A stretch of DNA of 64,000 nt from Deltaproteobacteria bacterium (lineage in GTDB: Bacteria; Desulfobacterota; Binatia; UBA9968), in contig VGTH01000013.1 of assembly GCA_016874755.1 (NCBI GenBank), positions 53,233-117,232 on the forward strand. The letters are read 5' to 3'. The notes under the pieces were generated by a model, which was not told the DNA's origin, ran no database searches, and saw only the letters and a program-made list of their open reading frames with translations. Position numbers and translations under genes: made by a program. Every line of letters starts with the position of its first letter. The stretch's first letter is position 1. Below, in pieces: positions 1-8,499 of this stretch.

Positions 1-807
1 ACGCTGGTCTCCGGCGATACCCAGATCGCCTATGGCGGCGCGCCCACGGCAATACAAGCCGCGGTCGGCGGCCGCGACATGAAACTGGTCGGCAGCCTCT
101 CCAGCCGCGAAAGCCTCGACCTGGTCGCTCGGCCCAACATCAAAAGCCCGAAGGAAATCGCCGGCAAGCGCTTCGGCGTGCAGAGCGTCGGCGGCGGCGT
201 CTGGAAAACCGCCACCGTCTGGCTGGAGCACTTCGGCATGGACGAAAAGCGCGACAACATTCAGATGATCGTCATCGGTGATGTCACCGTGCTGGCGCAA
301 TCCATCGAAGCCGGCCTCATCGATGTCACGGTGGTGCCGCCCTTTTTAAGCCGTCGCTTGGCAGAAAAAGGCTTCACCATCCTCGGTCGCTGCGAGCAAA
401 CTAAACTACAATCGGTTGGCATGACCATTCTCGTCGAAGCGCCCTATCTGCAAAAGAACGCCGAGACGTTGCAGGGCGTCATGATGGCCCTCATCGAAGG
501 CATGGCCTTCACCGGTCATCCGCGCAACAAGCCCGCCGTATTGGAGACGCTCGCTAAACAATTTCGTTTGTCCGACCCCGCCGCCGCCGAAGGCGCATAT
601 CAAGACGTCACCACACTCGTCCGCCTGGAGGAAGGCCGCAAGCCCTACGTTTCCCTCGAAGCCATGCGCACCCTGCAGCGCTTGCTAGCGTCGGGCAATC
701 CCAAGATCGGCGCGCTCAAAGTCGAGAGCCTGATCGATTCGACGGTCATGAAGCGCATCGACGACAGCGGCTTTTTTGAAAAGATCGCGGCGGAGTACGG
801 CAAGTGA
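1..807 (+). CDS. ABC transporter substrate-binding protein, NMT1/ThiY-like (5' end outside window)
   Basis: The reading frame is open from the first base of the window, so the gene starts upstream and about 268 C-terminal residues are visible. The family is periplasmic type-2 substrate-binding proteins related to NMT1/ThiY and SsuA, which deliver small organic ligands to an ABC permease. Family signatures seen are the early SGDTQIAYGGAPTAIQAA segment, the central IAGKRFGVQSVGGG hinge motif, and a C-terminal LIDSTVMKRIDDSGFFEK tail that ends like the family. No permease or ATPase gene follows. Its stop is 1 base before the start of the next hydrolase gene, so the two are probably cotranscribed. 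The ligand cannot be told from sequence. Confidence 0.85.
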   Translation, partial: TLVSGDTQIAYGGAPTAIQAAVGGRDMKLVGSLSSRESLDLVARPNIKSPKEIAGKRFGVQSVGGGVWKTATVWLEHFGMDEKRDNIQMIVIGDVTVLAQSIEAGLIDVTVVPPFLSRRLAEKGFTILGRCEQTKLQSVGMTILVEAPYLQKNAETLQGVMMALIEGMAFTGHPRNKPAVLETLAKQFRLSDPAAAEGAYQDVTTLVRLEEGRKPYVSLEAMRTLQRLLASGNPKIGALKVESLIDSTVMKRIDDSGFFEKIAAEYGK

Positions 808-808
808 G

Positions 809-1645
809 ATGAAGATAGAAACACAACTTTTGAGTTTTCGGACCAGCGACAACGAAACGCTGCACGGTTTGCTGTTTACACCACGGGAGCAGAAATCCGA
901 CCTCGCGTTGCTGATGGTCCACGGCGTGGCGATGAATTTTTATCTGCCGCCGCTGGCAACATTCGGACCAGCACTGGCTGAGCAAGGCCATCACTGTTTT
1001 GTCATCAACACGCGCGGCCACGATTGGATCAATCGCGCCGGTGATCTGACCGGATTTTGCGGCGCCACCTATGAAAAGTTCGAAGACAGCACGAAAGATT
1101 ACGACGCGGCGCTCGCAAGACTCAGCCAGCTTGGCTACCGCCGCTTCATTCTCGTTGGCCACAGTCTCGGCTGCGTCAAGTCGCTCATGTACCAAGGCAC
1201 GCGCCAGCGCAAAGACGTAGTCGGCGTGGTTTCCTGCTCCTGTCCGAAACAGTTCTATTCGGCCCGGGCGGCCGACCAAGCCGATTTCACAGAGGTCATG
1301 GCGCAAGCCGAGTCCATGATCGCAAACGGCAAAGGCAAAGAATTTCTCTGGGCCAAGGCGAGCGGCGCGCTGGCGCTGTTTTCAGCGGAAACCTACGTTA
1401 ATAAATACGGCAAGCACGAACAGAACGACGTGCGCCCCCACGCTGGGCGCTTAGGCTGCCCGCACTTGGCCATCGCCGGCGGCGCGGAGCACAAATACTT
1501 TCCCGAGTACGCGGCCGAACTGGCCAAAGCCGGGGGCGCCAGCGCCGCGTTTAAGATCGTTCCAGGTTCGGACCACTTCTACCACGGCCACGAATCGGAG
1601 GTGGTAGAAATCATCGCCGCGTGGCTGAAACAAGTCGCCGCCTGA
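809..1645 (+). CDS. alpha/beta hydrolase (serine hydrolase)
   Basis: A protein of about 278 residues with an alpha/beta-hydrolase fold. The nucleophile elbow is GHSLG with Ser119, an early MVHGVAMNF segment forms the oxyanion region, and a late GSDHFYHGH motif supplies the likely catalytic His. The in-frame ATG at 809 is preferred over an upstream ATG at 776, because 776 lies inside the preceding gene and 809 begins where homology with the neighbouring paralogue begins (MKIETQLLSFRTSDNETLHG versus a matching start). It follows the binding-protein gene with one base between, suggesting an operon. The substrate is unknown; an ester, lactone or amide is plausible. Confidence 0.85.
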   Translation: MKIETQLLSFRTSDNETLHGLLFTPREQKSDLALLMVHGVAMNFYLPPLATFGPALAEQGHHCFVINTRGHDWINRAGDLTGFCGATYEKFEDSTKDYDAALARLSQLGYRRFILVGHSLGCVKSLMYQGTRQRKDVVGVVSCSCPKQFYSARAADQADFTEVMAQAESMIANGKGKEFLWAKASGALALFSAETYVNKYGKHEQNDVRPHAGRLGCPHLAIAGGAEHKYFPEYAAELAKAGGASAAFKIVPGSDHFYHGHESEVVEIIAAWLKQVAA

Positions 1646-1731
1646 ATGCCATAGCTGGCTGCTATTCCTGCTCTCTGGTCATAGTTTCCGTTTGAATTTT
1701 CCATCTCAGCGCTCTACCTCTAGGTTTTCCC

Positions 1732-2565
1732 ATGAGCTACACAACCGAAATCTGTACTTTCAGAACTTCTGATCACGAACGCTTGCATGGTGCGCTCCTA
1801 ACGCCAAAGGAAAAATCGGACCTGGCGTTGATCTTCGTCCACGGCGTGGCGATGAACTTCTACCTGCCGCCCATGTTCACCTTCGGCCAAGATCTCGCGA
1901 CGCGCGGCTATCATAGCTTCGTTATCAATACCCGCGGCCATGATTGGATTTCGCGAGCCGGCAACCTTACCAAGTTCGGCGGCTCGGCCTATGAGATGTT
2001 GGAGGATTGCGTCGCCGATCTCGACGGCGCCATCGATTTTCTCAAGACGCGCGGCTATCACCGCTTCATCTTGATTGGTCACAGTTTAGGCGCGATCAAA
2101 TCGATCATTTATCAGGGCACCCAACAGCGCAGAGACATCGTCAGCATCGTCTCCTGCTCAGCGCCGAAGCAGTTTTACTCTGAACGGGTCGAGCGCCAGC
2201 CGGTCTTTCGCGAGTTGATCGCCCAGGCAGAACGCATGGTCGACGAAGGCAGCGCCGAAGCGCTCATGTCGGTCAACGTCGGCGCCACACCGGGCATCTT
2301 CACTGCGCGCACGCACTTGAATAAGTACGGCAAGGACGACCGCAACGACTGCCGGCCGCATGCGAAAAACGTCGGCTGCCCATTGCTGGCCATCGCCGGC
2401 GGCGCCGAGCCGCCGTTTTTTCACGAGTACGCCAAGGAAATCGTCGCTGCCGCGGGTGCAGGATCCAAATACGAGTACGTCGGCGGCGCCAACCATTTTT
2501 ACAATCGTCACACACCGCAAACGGTCAGCGTCATCGCCGCATGGCTCGAACAATTTCCCAAATGA
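1732..2565 (+). CDS. alpha/beta hydrolase, tandem paralogue
   Basis: A protein of 277 residues closely resembling the preceding hydrolase across its whole length (shared HGVAMNFYLPP, NTRGHDWI, GHSLG and NKYGK segments), so the pair arose by tandem duplication. The nucleophile is Ser118 in GHSLG and the late GANHFYNRH segment carries the likely catalytic His. There is no signal peptide, so a cytoplasmic enzyme is expected. An 86-base spacer separates it from the first copy. The function beyond ester or amide hydrolysis is not assignable. Confidence 0.85.
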   Translation: MSYTTEICTFRTSDHERLHGALLTPKEKSDLALIFVHGVAMNFYLPPMFTFGQDLATRGYHSFVINTRGHDWISRAGNLTKFGGSAYEMLEDCVADLDGAIDFLKTRGYHRFILIGHSLGAIKSIIYQGTQQRRDIVSIVSCSAPKQFYSERVERQPVFRELIAQAERMVDEGSAEALMSVNVGATPGIFTARTHLNKYGKDDRNDCRPHAKNVGCPLLAIAGGAEPPFFHEYAKEIVAAAGAGSKYEYVGGANHFYNRHTPQTVSVIAAWLEQFPK

Positions 2566-2579
2566 TGCTCCGAGGTAGG

Positions 2580-2597
2580 GGCGCGATTCATCGCGCC
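2580..2597. repeat. short perfect palindrome (REP-like)
   Basis: GGCGCGAT-TC-ATCGCGCC is an 8-bp perfect inverted repeat with a 2-base loop. The same arms occur at 56571-56588 with the loop in the other orientation. It sits 15 bases after a stop codon and immediately before a binding-protein gene remnant, so it could be a terminator, a REP-type element, or both. Confidence 0.6.
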
Positions 2598-2598
2598 G

Positions 2599-2769
2599 CT
2601 GCCGTCCGTCGAAGGCTTGCGCAACGTGCAGCGGTTGTTAAAACTGCGCAACCCTAAAGTCGGCGATGTAAAACTTGAAGAGGTCATCGACAACCGCGTC
2701 GCCCGCCGGTTAGGTGAGAGCGGCTTCATCGAAAAGACGTCCGCAGCTCATGGCGCGAGCTTGAAATGA
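2599..2769 (+). pseudogene. C-terminal remnant of an NMT1-like substrate-binding protein
   Basis: This 56-codon open stretch has no start. It reads LPSVEGLRNVQRLLKLRNPK, then VGDVKLEEVIDNRVARRL and GESGFIEK, before a TGA. It aligns with the last 50 or so residues of the binding protein at the left edge of the window (VSLEAMRTLQRLLASGNPK, then DDSGFFEK). Only the tail of the gene is left, and it begins directly after the palindrome. It is most simply the leftover of a deleted or disrupted second copy. Confidence 0.7.
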
Positions 2770-2787
2770 CTGACAAGGCACGACCCG

Positions 2788-3786
2788 TCATTTTCCCAAA
2801 AAGATCTGGCGAAACTCGGCGCTAAGTTTTTTGTATTCCTCCGCCGTCGGGTTATCCATAAATATGCTGTTCGCGGTCACTTTGTCCGCGTCCTTGATCG
2901 GCGGCAAAATCCCCGGCGACAGGACAAACTCTCCAAGATCGGCCAGGATTTTCTGCCCTTCGGCTGAGCAAAGATAGTCGATGTACAGCCGGGCCGCGTT
3001 GGGGTTGGCGGCTTTGCCGCTGAGACCGAGATCGTTGGTGTCGGTCAACACCTTATCCATCAAGACGTAGGCGAGCGGCCCTTTCACCTGGGGCACGTAC
3101 TGGATGTAAGTGAACCCCAGCGGCGCCTCGCCGCGCACGATGTCGTTCGGCACCGGCGCAAATGATTCTTTGAGCAGCGGCGCTTGCTTGCCCAGCGCTC
3201 GGACGTAGTCGAGCCAGCCGTCTCCCATGATTCTTTTCAAACTTACCAGAAACTGCGCCGTGCTGGTGTGGCGCGAGGCATCCGGCATAACGATCTTGCC
3301 TTTCCACTTGGGGTTCAACAGATCGTCGAAATTCCTCGGCGCCTCTGCCGGCTTTACCAATTCGGTGTTGTAAAGAAGGCCTATCGGCGTGTGGCGCCAT
3401 GCCGTCAACAAGCCGTCTTTGTCTCTGAAAGCCGCGGGAAATTTCTCCGCCGACGGCGGCGTAAACTTGGCAAAAACACCGGTCTGCTTGAGCAGCGCTT
3501 GCGCGCCATTGATAGCGAAGGTCAAATCAAAGCCCGGCTTGCCCGCCAGCCATTCGGTTTGTGCCCGCTCCACCACGGCCGTCGCGCTGGCGCGCCAGTA
3601 CTCGACTTTGACGCCATATTTTTTTTCGAAGCCCCGGTGCAGCGGGTCCATGATCTGCGGCAGGATGGTGCCGTAAGCGACGACCTTTCCCTCCTTCTTG
3701 GCGGCGTCGACGTTAAGCACCTGCGCTTGCGCCAACCCACCGCCAAGTAGCAGCACCGCCGCAATCAACGGCTTGGACAGTTTCAT
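2788..3786 (-). CDS. extracellular solute-binding protein, family 1 (iron/Fbp type)
   Basis: About 332 residues with an N-terminal signal peptide (MKLSKPLIAAVLLLGGGLAQA). After this come AKKEGKVVAYGT and FEKKYGVKVEYWRASA, which mark the family-1 solute-binding fold of ferric-iron type proteins (FbpA/AfuA). It differs from the NMT1-type proteins elsewhere in the window. The ATG at 3786 is preferred over a GTG at 3795, because AGAGG lies about 8 bases upstream of it. No permease or ATPase neighbours are present. The ligand is uncertain: the family also includes putrescine- and phosphonate-type binders. Confidence 0.85.
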   Translation of the reverse strand: MKLSKPLIAAVLLLGGGLAQAQVLNVDAAKKEGKVVAYGTILPQIMDPLHRGFEKKYGVKVEYWRASATAVVERAQTEWLAGKPGFDLTFAINGAQALLKQTGVFAKFTPPSAEKFPAAFRDKDGLLTAWRHTPIGLLYNTELVKPAEAPRNFDDLLNPKWKGKIVMPDASRHTSTAQFLVSLKRIMGDGWLDYVRALGKQAPLLKESFAPVPNDIVRGEAPLGFTYIQYVPQVKGPLAYVLMDKVLTDTNDLGLSGKAANPNAARLYIDYLCSAEGQKILADLGEFVLSPGILPPIKDADKVTANSIFMDNPTAEEYKKLSAEFRQIFLGK

Positions 3787-4120
3787 ATTGCACACCTCTT
3801 TCGAGCTTGGTTGGCGCCGTTATACCATTTGCACCGACCATCGCATAGCAGCTATTTCTGATCGCCCAATCTATTGCTCGAAGTTGCATCTCGACGCCAT
3901 AGTCGGGGCCCGCTCAAAGAGACAAGAGATTTTTCAATCTTTCACTATTTCGCCCCCGAGTTGATCGACGAAATCAAGCAGCACGGCAAAGCGCTTGGCA
4001 TCGAATACTTCGCGCCAAAGAACGCCAAGGACAGCCCGCTGCACCACAGAAAGCCGTTCAAAGTGCCTTCATTGCCTTTTCTGCCATTTGGCACTAGACT
4101 CTGTGCCATAGGAGTGATCC
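3787..4120. other. intergenic region without a recognisable gene
   Basis: About 330 bases separate the leftward binding protein from the rightward toxin-antitoxin genes, so both promoters should lie here. An open frame around 3874-4100 reads HYFAPELIDEIKQHGKALGI and may be a decayed coding fragment, but I do not recognise it and it has no convincing ribosome-binding site. I see no clear -35/-10 pair. Confidence 0.4.
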
Positions 4121-4555
4121 ATGCTCTCGACAGAACTGCTTGTAGATGCGCTCGGCGGAAGAAAAGTTTTTAAACGTCGCATTTCAACGTTAGAAGATCT
4201 GCGAAAAACGGTCAAAGAGGGCCTGCCCTATGCCTCTTTCGAAGCACTGTCCGCGGGACTCGGTCTAGATCGCGATGAAGCCGCCAACGCTCTGCACCTG
4301 CCCCATCGCACAATTGCGAGACGCAAGAAACAGCAAAAGTTACGCGCTGACGAGTCTGATCGAGTATTGCGCCTAGCACGAATTAGTGCCCAGGCCACCG
4401 AAACCTTCGGAAGCAAGGCGAAAGCCGCTGAATGGTTGCGCCGTCCCAACCGCGCTCTCGGCAACGTCGTTCCTTTGGAATTGCTCGACACAGACATTGG
4501 CGTGCGTCAGGTCGAAGAAATCCTCGGGCGTATTGAACACGGCCTCATCAGCTAG
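4121..4555 (+). CDS. Xre/MbcA/ParS-type antitoxin (DUF2384)
   Basis: 144 residues. An N-terminal helix-turn-helix-like part (YASFEALSAGLGLDRDEAA, then LPHRTIARRKK) is followed by the C-terminal toxin-binding DUF2384 domain (VLRLARISAQATETFG, AAEWLRRPNRALGNVVPLEL, GVRQVEEILGRIEHG). The family neutralises RES-domain toxins and usually autorepresses its operon by binding DNA through the N-terminal part. Its TAG stop overlaps the GTG start of the toxin by one base, the usual coupled arrangement. Confidence 0.92.
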   Translation: MLSTELLVDALGGRKVFKRRISTLEDLRKTVKEGLPYASFEALSAGLGLDRDEAANALHLPHRTIARRKKQQKLRADESDRVLRLARISAQATETFGSKAKAAEWLRRPNRALGNVVPLELLDTDIGVRQVEEILGRIEHGLIS

Positions 4556-5013
4556 TGCAAGTCTGGCGCATCACATCGAGAAAGTACCGCCAGTTCGATG
4601 GTGAAGGCGCGCGGCTGTTTAGCGCACGCTGGCATGTTCCAGGCACTGCCATCGTGTACACATCAATGTCGCTTTCACTCGCAGCCTTAGAAGTGTTTGT
4701 CCATTTCGACACGGATGTGTCTCCGACAGGTCTAGTCGCCATTCCGGCGGAGATTCCCGAGAAGGTGAAAGTCGAGCACATCGATATCTCGCGCTTACCC
4801 AAAAACTGGCGCGCTCATCCCCCGCCACAGGCTTTGAAGCCCATAGGTTCCTTATGGGCTGCCAGAGGCTCATCAGTTGCTCTCTCCGTGCCTTCAGCAC
4901 TCATTCCATCGGAGCGCAACTACTTACTCAACCCGAAACACAGGGATTTCCAACTGATCCAAATCGGCAAACCCTTGCCCTTTCGCTTCGATTCTCGCAT
5001 GTGGAAAAATTAG
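4555..5013 (+). CDS. RES-domain toxin (NAD+-degrading family)
   Basis: 152 residues with a complete RES domain. RES toxins deplete cellular NAD+ by phosphorolysis or hydrolysis and are blocked by the Xre partner, as in MbcT-MbcA and the Pseudomonas RES-Xre pairs. The conserved polar residues appear as Arg25 (GARLFSARWHVPG), Tyr35 (VYTSMSLSLAALE) and Glu46, with family-like spacing. The GTG start overlaps the antitoxin stop (TAGTG), implying translational coupling. The domain looks intact, so the toxin is predicted to be active. Confidence 0.93.
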   Translation: MQVWRITSRKYRQFDGEGARLFSARWHVPGTAIVYTSMSLSLAALEVFVHFDTDVSPTGLVAIPAEIPEKVKVEHIDISRLPKNWRAHPPPQALKPIGSLWAARGSSVALSVPSALIPSERNYLLNPKHRDFQLIQIGKPLPFRFDSRMWKN

Positions 5014-5022
5014 GCACCAAAA

Positions 5023-6948
5023 ATGGCCTCGTTAATCGCACCTTACGGCTCCTGGAAATCACCCATCACCTCCGACCTCGTCGCCAGCAGTGAGATCGGC
5101 CTGGAGCAAGTGCGCTTCGGCGGTGAGAATATCTATTGGATCGAGCGCCGCGCGCACGAAGGCGGGCGCAAAGTTATTGTCCAACGCTCTCCTGGCGGTA
5201 CAACGACCGACATCACTCCTCTTGGATTCAACGCGCGCACGCGCGTGCACGAGTACGGCGGCGGTGACTACGCGGTGTCTAATGGCACAGTAGTTTTTTC
5301 AAATTTCAGCGATCAACGGCTTTATATTCACAGAAGCGGGGCCACGCCGGAACCGTTGACGCCAGCAGGCAAATGCCGTTACGCAGACGGTCCGATCGAC
5401 GCAAAAAGAAACTCTCTCATCTGCGTCCGCGAAGACCACAGCGATGACGGCGAAGCTGTCAACACCATCGTTCGGGTTAGTCTGAACGGCGAAGATGCCG
5501 GCACCGTGATCGTTTCGGGAAACGATTTTTATTCTTCACCGCGACTGAGTCCCGACGGTTTGCAACTCGCCTGGTTCACTTGGAATCATCCTAACATGCC
5601 GTGGGACGGCACCGAGCTTTGGCTCGGAAAACTAGACGACGCCGGCAATGTCGTCGAACGAACACAAATTGCCGGGGGCATTCGTGAATCGATCTTTCAG
5701 CCCGAATGGTCGCCTAATGGCACGCTCTATTTCATCTCGGATAAAAGCGGTTGGTGGAATCTTTATCGCTGGCGTGACGGTCGCGTTGAAGCGCTATGCC
5801 CGATGGAAGCCGAGTTTGGCCAACCTCACTGGACCTTTGGCACGAGTCTCTACGGCTTCGCTTCTCCAAGCGAGATCATCTGCACCTATGCCAAGAACGG
5901 ACGCGACTACCTCGCGACGTTGAATAACGATAACGGCAAGCTAACCAACATTGATCTACCCTTCTCGGTAATCTCGCAGGTCCGCGTCAGCGGCAATCGA
6001 GTTTTGTTTATCGGCGCGTCCGCAACCAAAGCGAGCGCGATCGTTTCTCTGGATTTATCGACGAAACAGACGACCATCTTGCGCCGCTCGCGAGAAAATT
6101 CGGTCGACGCCGGCTACATCTCCGCAGCCCAAGCCATCGAATTTACCACGGAAGGCGGCCTAACGGCACACGCCTACTTCTATCCGCCAAAGAATCGCCA
6201 CTACACCGCGCCAGCCGACGATAAACCACCCCTCGTCGTCATCAGCCACGGTGGTCCAACTTCCTCCAGCTCAGCGTCTTTGAAGTATTCCATCCAATAT
6301 TGGACCAGCCGTGGCGTCGCCGTGCTCGACGTGAACTATGGCGGCAGCTCGGGTTACGGCCGCGCCTACCGCGAGCGGTTGAACGGCAAGTGGGGTATCG
6401 TCGACGTCGACGACTGCGCCAACGGCGCGCGCTATCTCGCCGAGCGAGGTTTAGTCGATGGCAATCGCATGGCCATCCGCGGCGGCAGCGCCGGCGGCTA
6501 CACGACGCTCTGTGCATTGACGTTTCGGGACGCATTCAAAGCCGGCGCGAGCCTGTACGGCATCAGCGACCTGGAAGCGCTTGCGAAAGACACGCATAAG
6601 TTCGAATCACGCTACTTGGACAATCTCATCGGTCCCTACCCCGCGCGCCGCGATCTCTATATGGAGCGCTCGCCGATCCATTTCACCGACCAATTGAACT
6701 GCCCGATGATCATCTTTCAAGGTCTGGAAGACAAAGTCGTCCCGCCCAATCAAGCCGAGAAAATGGTCGAAGCGGTACGCGCTAAGAAATTGCCCGTCGC
6801 CTATCTCACCTTCGAAGGCGAACAACACGGCTTTCGCAAAGCCGAGAACATCAAACGTGTGCTAGAAGCAGAGCTCTACTTCTATTCGAAAGTGTTCGGA
6901 TTCGAGCTGGCGGAACCGGTCGAGGTCGTCGAGATTGAGAATCTGTAA
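5023..6948 (+). CDS. S9 family prolyl-oligopeptidase-type serine peptidase
   Basis: 641 residues: an N-terminal beta-propeller (about 1-370, with [10 protein letters not shown] and [12 protein letters not shown] blade motifs) followed by an alpha/beta-hydrolase catalytic domain. The triad is Ser489 in GGSAGGY, Asp570 in GLEDKVVPP and His602 in GEQHGF. There is no signal peptide. This layout fits S9C acylaminoacyl-peptidase-like or dipeptidyl-peptidase-like enzymes that cut short peptides. It starts 9 bases after the toxin stop and ends 8 bases before the LanC-like gene, so all four genes may share a transcript. Confidence 0.92.
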   Translation: MASLIAPYGSWKSPITSDLVASSEIGLEQVRFGGENIYWIERRAHEGGRKVIVQRSPGGTTTDITPLGFNARTRVHEYGGGDYAVSNGTVVFSNFSDQRLYIHRSGATPEPLTPAGKCRYADGPIDAKRNSLICVREDHSDDGEAVNTIVRVSLNGEDAGTVIVSGNDFYSSPRLSPDGLQLAWFTWNHPNMPWDGTELWLGKLDDAGNVVERTQIAGGIRESIFQPEWSPNGTLYFISDKSGWWNLYRWRDGRVEALCPMEAEFGQPHWTFGTSLYGFASPSEIICTYAKNGRDYLATLNNDNGKLTNIDLPFSVISQVRVSGNRVLFIGASATKASAIVSLDLSTKQTTILRRSRENSVDAGYISAAQAIEFTTEGGLTAHAYFYPPKNRHYTAPADDKPPLVVISHGGPTSSSSASLKYSIQYWTSRGVAVLDVNYGGSSGYGRAYRERLNGKWGIVDVDDCANGARYLAERGLVDGNRMAIRGGSAGGYTTLCALTFRDAFKAGASLYGISDLEALAKDTHKFESRYLDNLIGPYPARRDLYMERSPIHFTDQLNCPMIIFQGLEDKVVPPNQAEKMVEAVRAKKLPVAYLTFEGEQHGFRKAENIKRVLEAELYFYSKVFGFELAEPVEVVEIENL

Positions 6949-6956
6949 AGTTTGCG

Positions 6957-8144
6957 ATGTACGAGCACGCCAGACACGAACCGCTCGTCGAGCAACAGTG
7001 GGACGAGAGTCGAGCGCGTGACGCTATCGAACAAATAGTTCGCGACGCCGACGCACGCTTCCATTCGCATCGTCTTTGGCCCGCCCACCCGCTAGACCGA
7101 CCACACGCCGATCGCCCGTTCAAAATGCTTTACTTCGGCGCCGCAGGCGTCATCTGGGCGCTGGATTATCTACACCGGGTTGGTGCGACAAATGCGACAA
7201 GAGACTACTCAAGCACGCTCGCTCAACTAGCCACGGAGAACCGAGCCGACTTGAATCTTTCCGAGCCAGACGCGTTCTCCTACTTGATGGGCGATGTCGG
7301 AATTCAGCTTATGCAGTGGCGTCTAAGATCGAGCGACGACCTCGCGGACGCGATCTTTCGCTCGATCGAATTGAACGTCGCGAATCCAGCCAGAGAGTTC
7401 ATGTGGGGCACGCCGGGCACCATGTTGGCCGCACTGTTCATGCATGGCTTCACCGGCCAAGATCGCTGGAAAGAACTCTACGTTAAGAACGTCGGACAAC
7501 TCCTCAGTGAGCTGGTCAAAGTACAGGGCATCGACTGCTACACTTGGACGCAGGACCTTTACGGCCAAACCAGCCTCTACCTTGGCGCCGTTCACGGCTT
7601 CGCAGCGAATATTTTCTCGATCATCAAAGGCCGCGAGCTGCTCGATGCGGAAACGGTTTCGCTCGTAGCACAATTGGCCGCCGACACGCTTGCGCGAACC
7701 GCAACTGCTGACGACACTTGCGCCAATTGGCCGCCTGACGTACGCGGTGGCGGACTTCTTGTGCAGCACTGCCACGGCGCTCCCGGCATGATCACCTGTC
7801 TTGCCGCAGTGCCGGCTGGCACCAATCAGGATTTTGATCGATTGCTTACCAACGGCGGCGAGCTCATTTGGAAAGCGAGCCCGTTATCCAAAGGTTCGAA
7901 CCTCTGCCACGGCACCGCTGGCAACGGTTACGCGTTTCTCAAACTCCATCAACGCACGGGCGAATCATTTTGGCTCGCACGCGCCCGCGCGTTCGCGATG
8001 CACGCGATCGGGCAGTGGGAGCGTCATACCAGACAGTACGGACACATGAGATATTCCTTGTGGACGGGTGATCTGGGTTTGGCTGTTTATTTGTGGGACT
8101 GCATTCACGGAAATGCGAGCTTTCCGACAATGGATGTTTTCTAG
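6957..8144 (+). CDS. LanC-like (lanthionine synthetase C family) protein
   Basis: 395 residues with the LanC alpha/alpha-barrel signatures: LGAVHGFA (His213), QHCHGAPG (Cys272, His273) and LCHGTAGNG (Cys317, His318), then SLWTGDLGLAVYLWD near the end. Cys272, Cys317 and His318 match the zinc ligands of NisC-type cyclases, and His213 matches the proposed catalytic His. LanC enzymes add cysteine thiols to dehydroamino acids in lanthipeptides; LanCL proteins do related glutathione chemistry. No precursor peptide or dehydratase is visible nearby, so it may be a LanCL-like standalone enzyme. Confidence 0.88.
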   Translation: MYEHARHEPLVEQQWDESRARDAIEQIVRDADARFHSHRLWPAHPLDRPHADRPFKMLYFGAAGVIWALDYLHRVGATNATRDYSSTLAQLATENRADLNLSEPDAFSYLMGDVGIQLMQWRLRSSDDLADAIFRSIELNVANPAREFMWGTPGTMLAALFMHGFTGQDRWKELYVKNVGQLLSELVKVQGIDCYTWTQDLYGQTSLYLGAVHGFAANIFSIIKGRELLDAETVSLVAQLAADTLARTATADDTCANWPPDVRGGGLLVQHCHGAPGMITCLAAVPAGTNQDFDRLLTNGGELIWKASPLSKGSNLCHGTAGNGYAFLKLHQRTGESFWLARARAFAMHAIGQWERHTRQYGHMRYSLWTGDLGLAVYLWDCIHGNASFPTMDVF

Positions 8145-8151
8145 AATCACA

Positions 8152-8262
8152 TGCCCTCACCCCTACCCTCTCCCATCGGAATGGGCGAGGGGGTCTGAAA
8201 CTCGGTGAACAAGTCCGAGTCCTCTCGGCTGCGAAAGCGGGAAAGGGCGGAGGGTGAGGGCA
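8152..8262. mobile_element. MITE-like element with 11-bp terminal inverted repeats
   Basis: The 111-bp segment begins with TGCCCTCACCC and ends with its exact reverse complement GGGTGAGGGCA. The interior also has a CTCGG/CCGAG stem. There is no coding capacity. It looks like the widespread non-autonomous intergenic elements with CCCTCACCC ends. It lies just after the LanC-like gene and before a truncated acetyltransferase. I cannot identify a target-site duplication with confidence. Confidence 0.6.
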
Positions 8263-8300
8263 AGAATCTATTGTCGGTCCAAGCTGAAGTGCGATTCCCA

Positions 8301-8444
8301 ATGGTACTAACACCACCAGAATCCATCGTCACCACACGGCTCATTCTACGCAAGCCTCGCCTATCCGACGCCGACTACATCTTCGACAACTACGCGGGAA
8401 GGGATTTTGCGGCGCTACATCATTCACCCGAATGCTTCGCCTGA
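8301..8444 (+). pseudogene. N-terminal fragment of a RimJ-type GNAT acetyltransferase
   Basis: Starts with ATG and reads ESIVTTRLILRKPRLSDADY, the classic beginning of RimJ/RimL-like GNAT N-acetyltransferases, but stops after about 47 residues. The catalytic acetyl-CoA loop is absent. The 3' part appears to have been replaced by the upstream end of the TauE-type gene that follows. A non-functional remnant. Confidence 0.7.
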
Positions 8445-8499
8445 GCCTCGTGAGGTTCTTGTCTACGCCAGCCACCAATCTTCCAGAAGAGACCGCACT

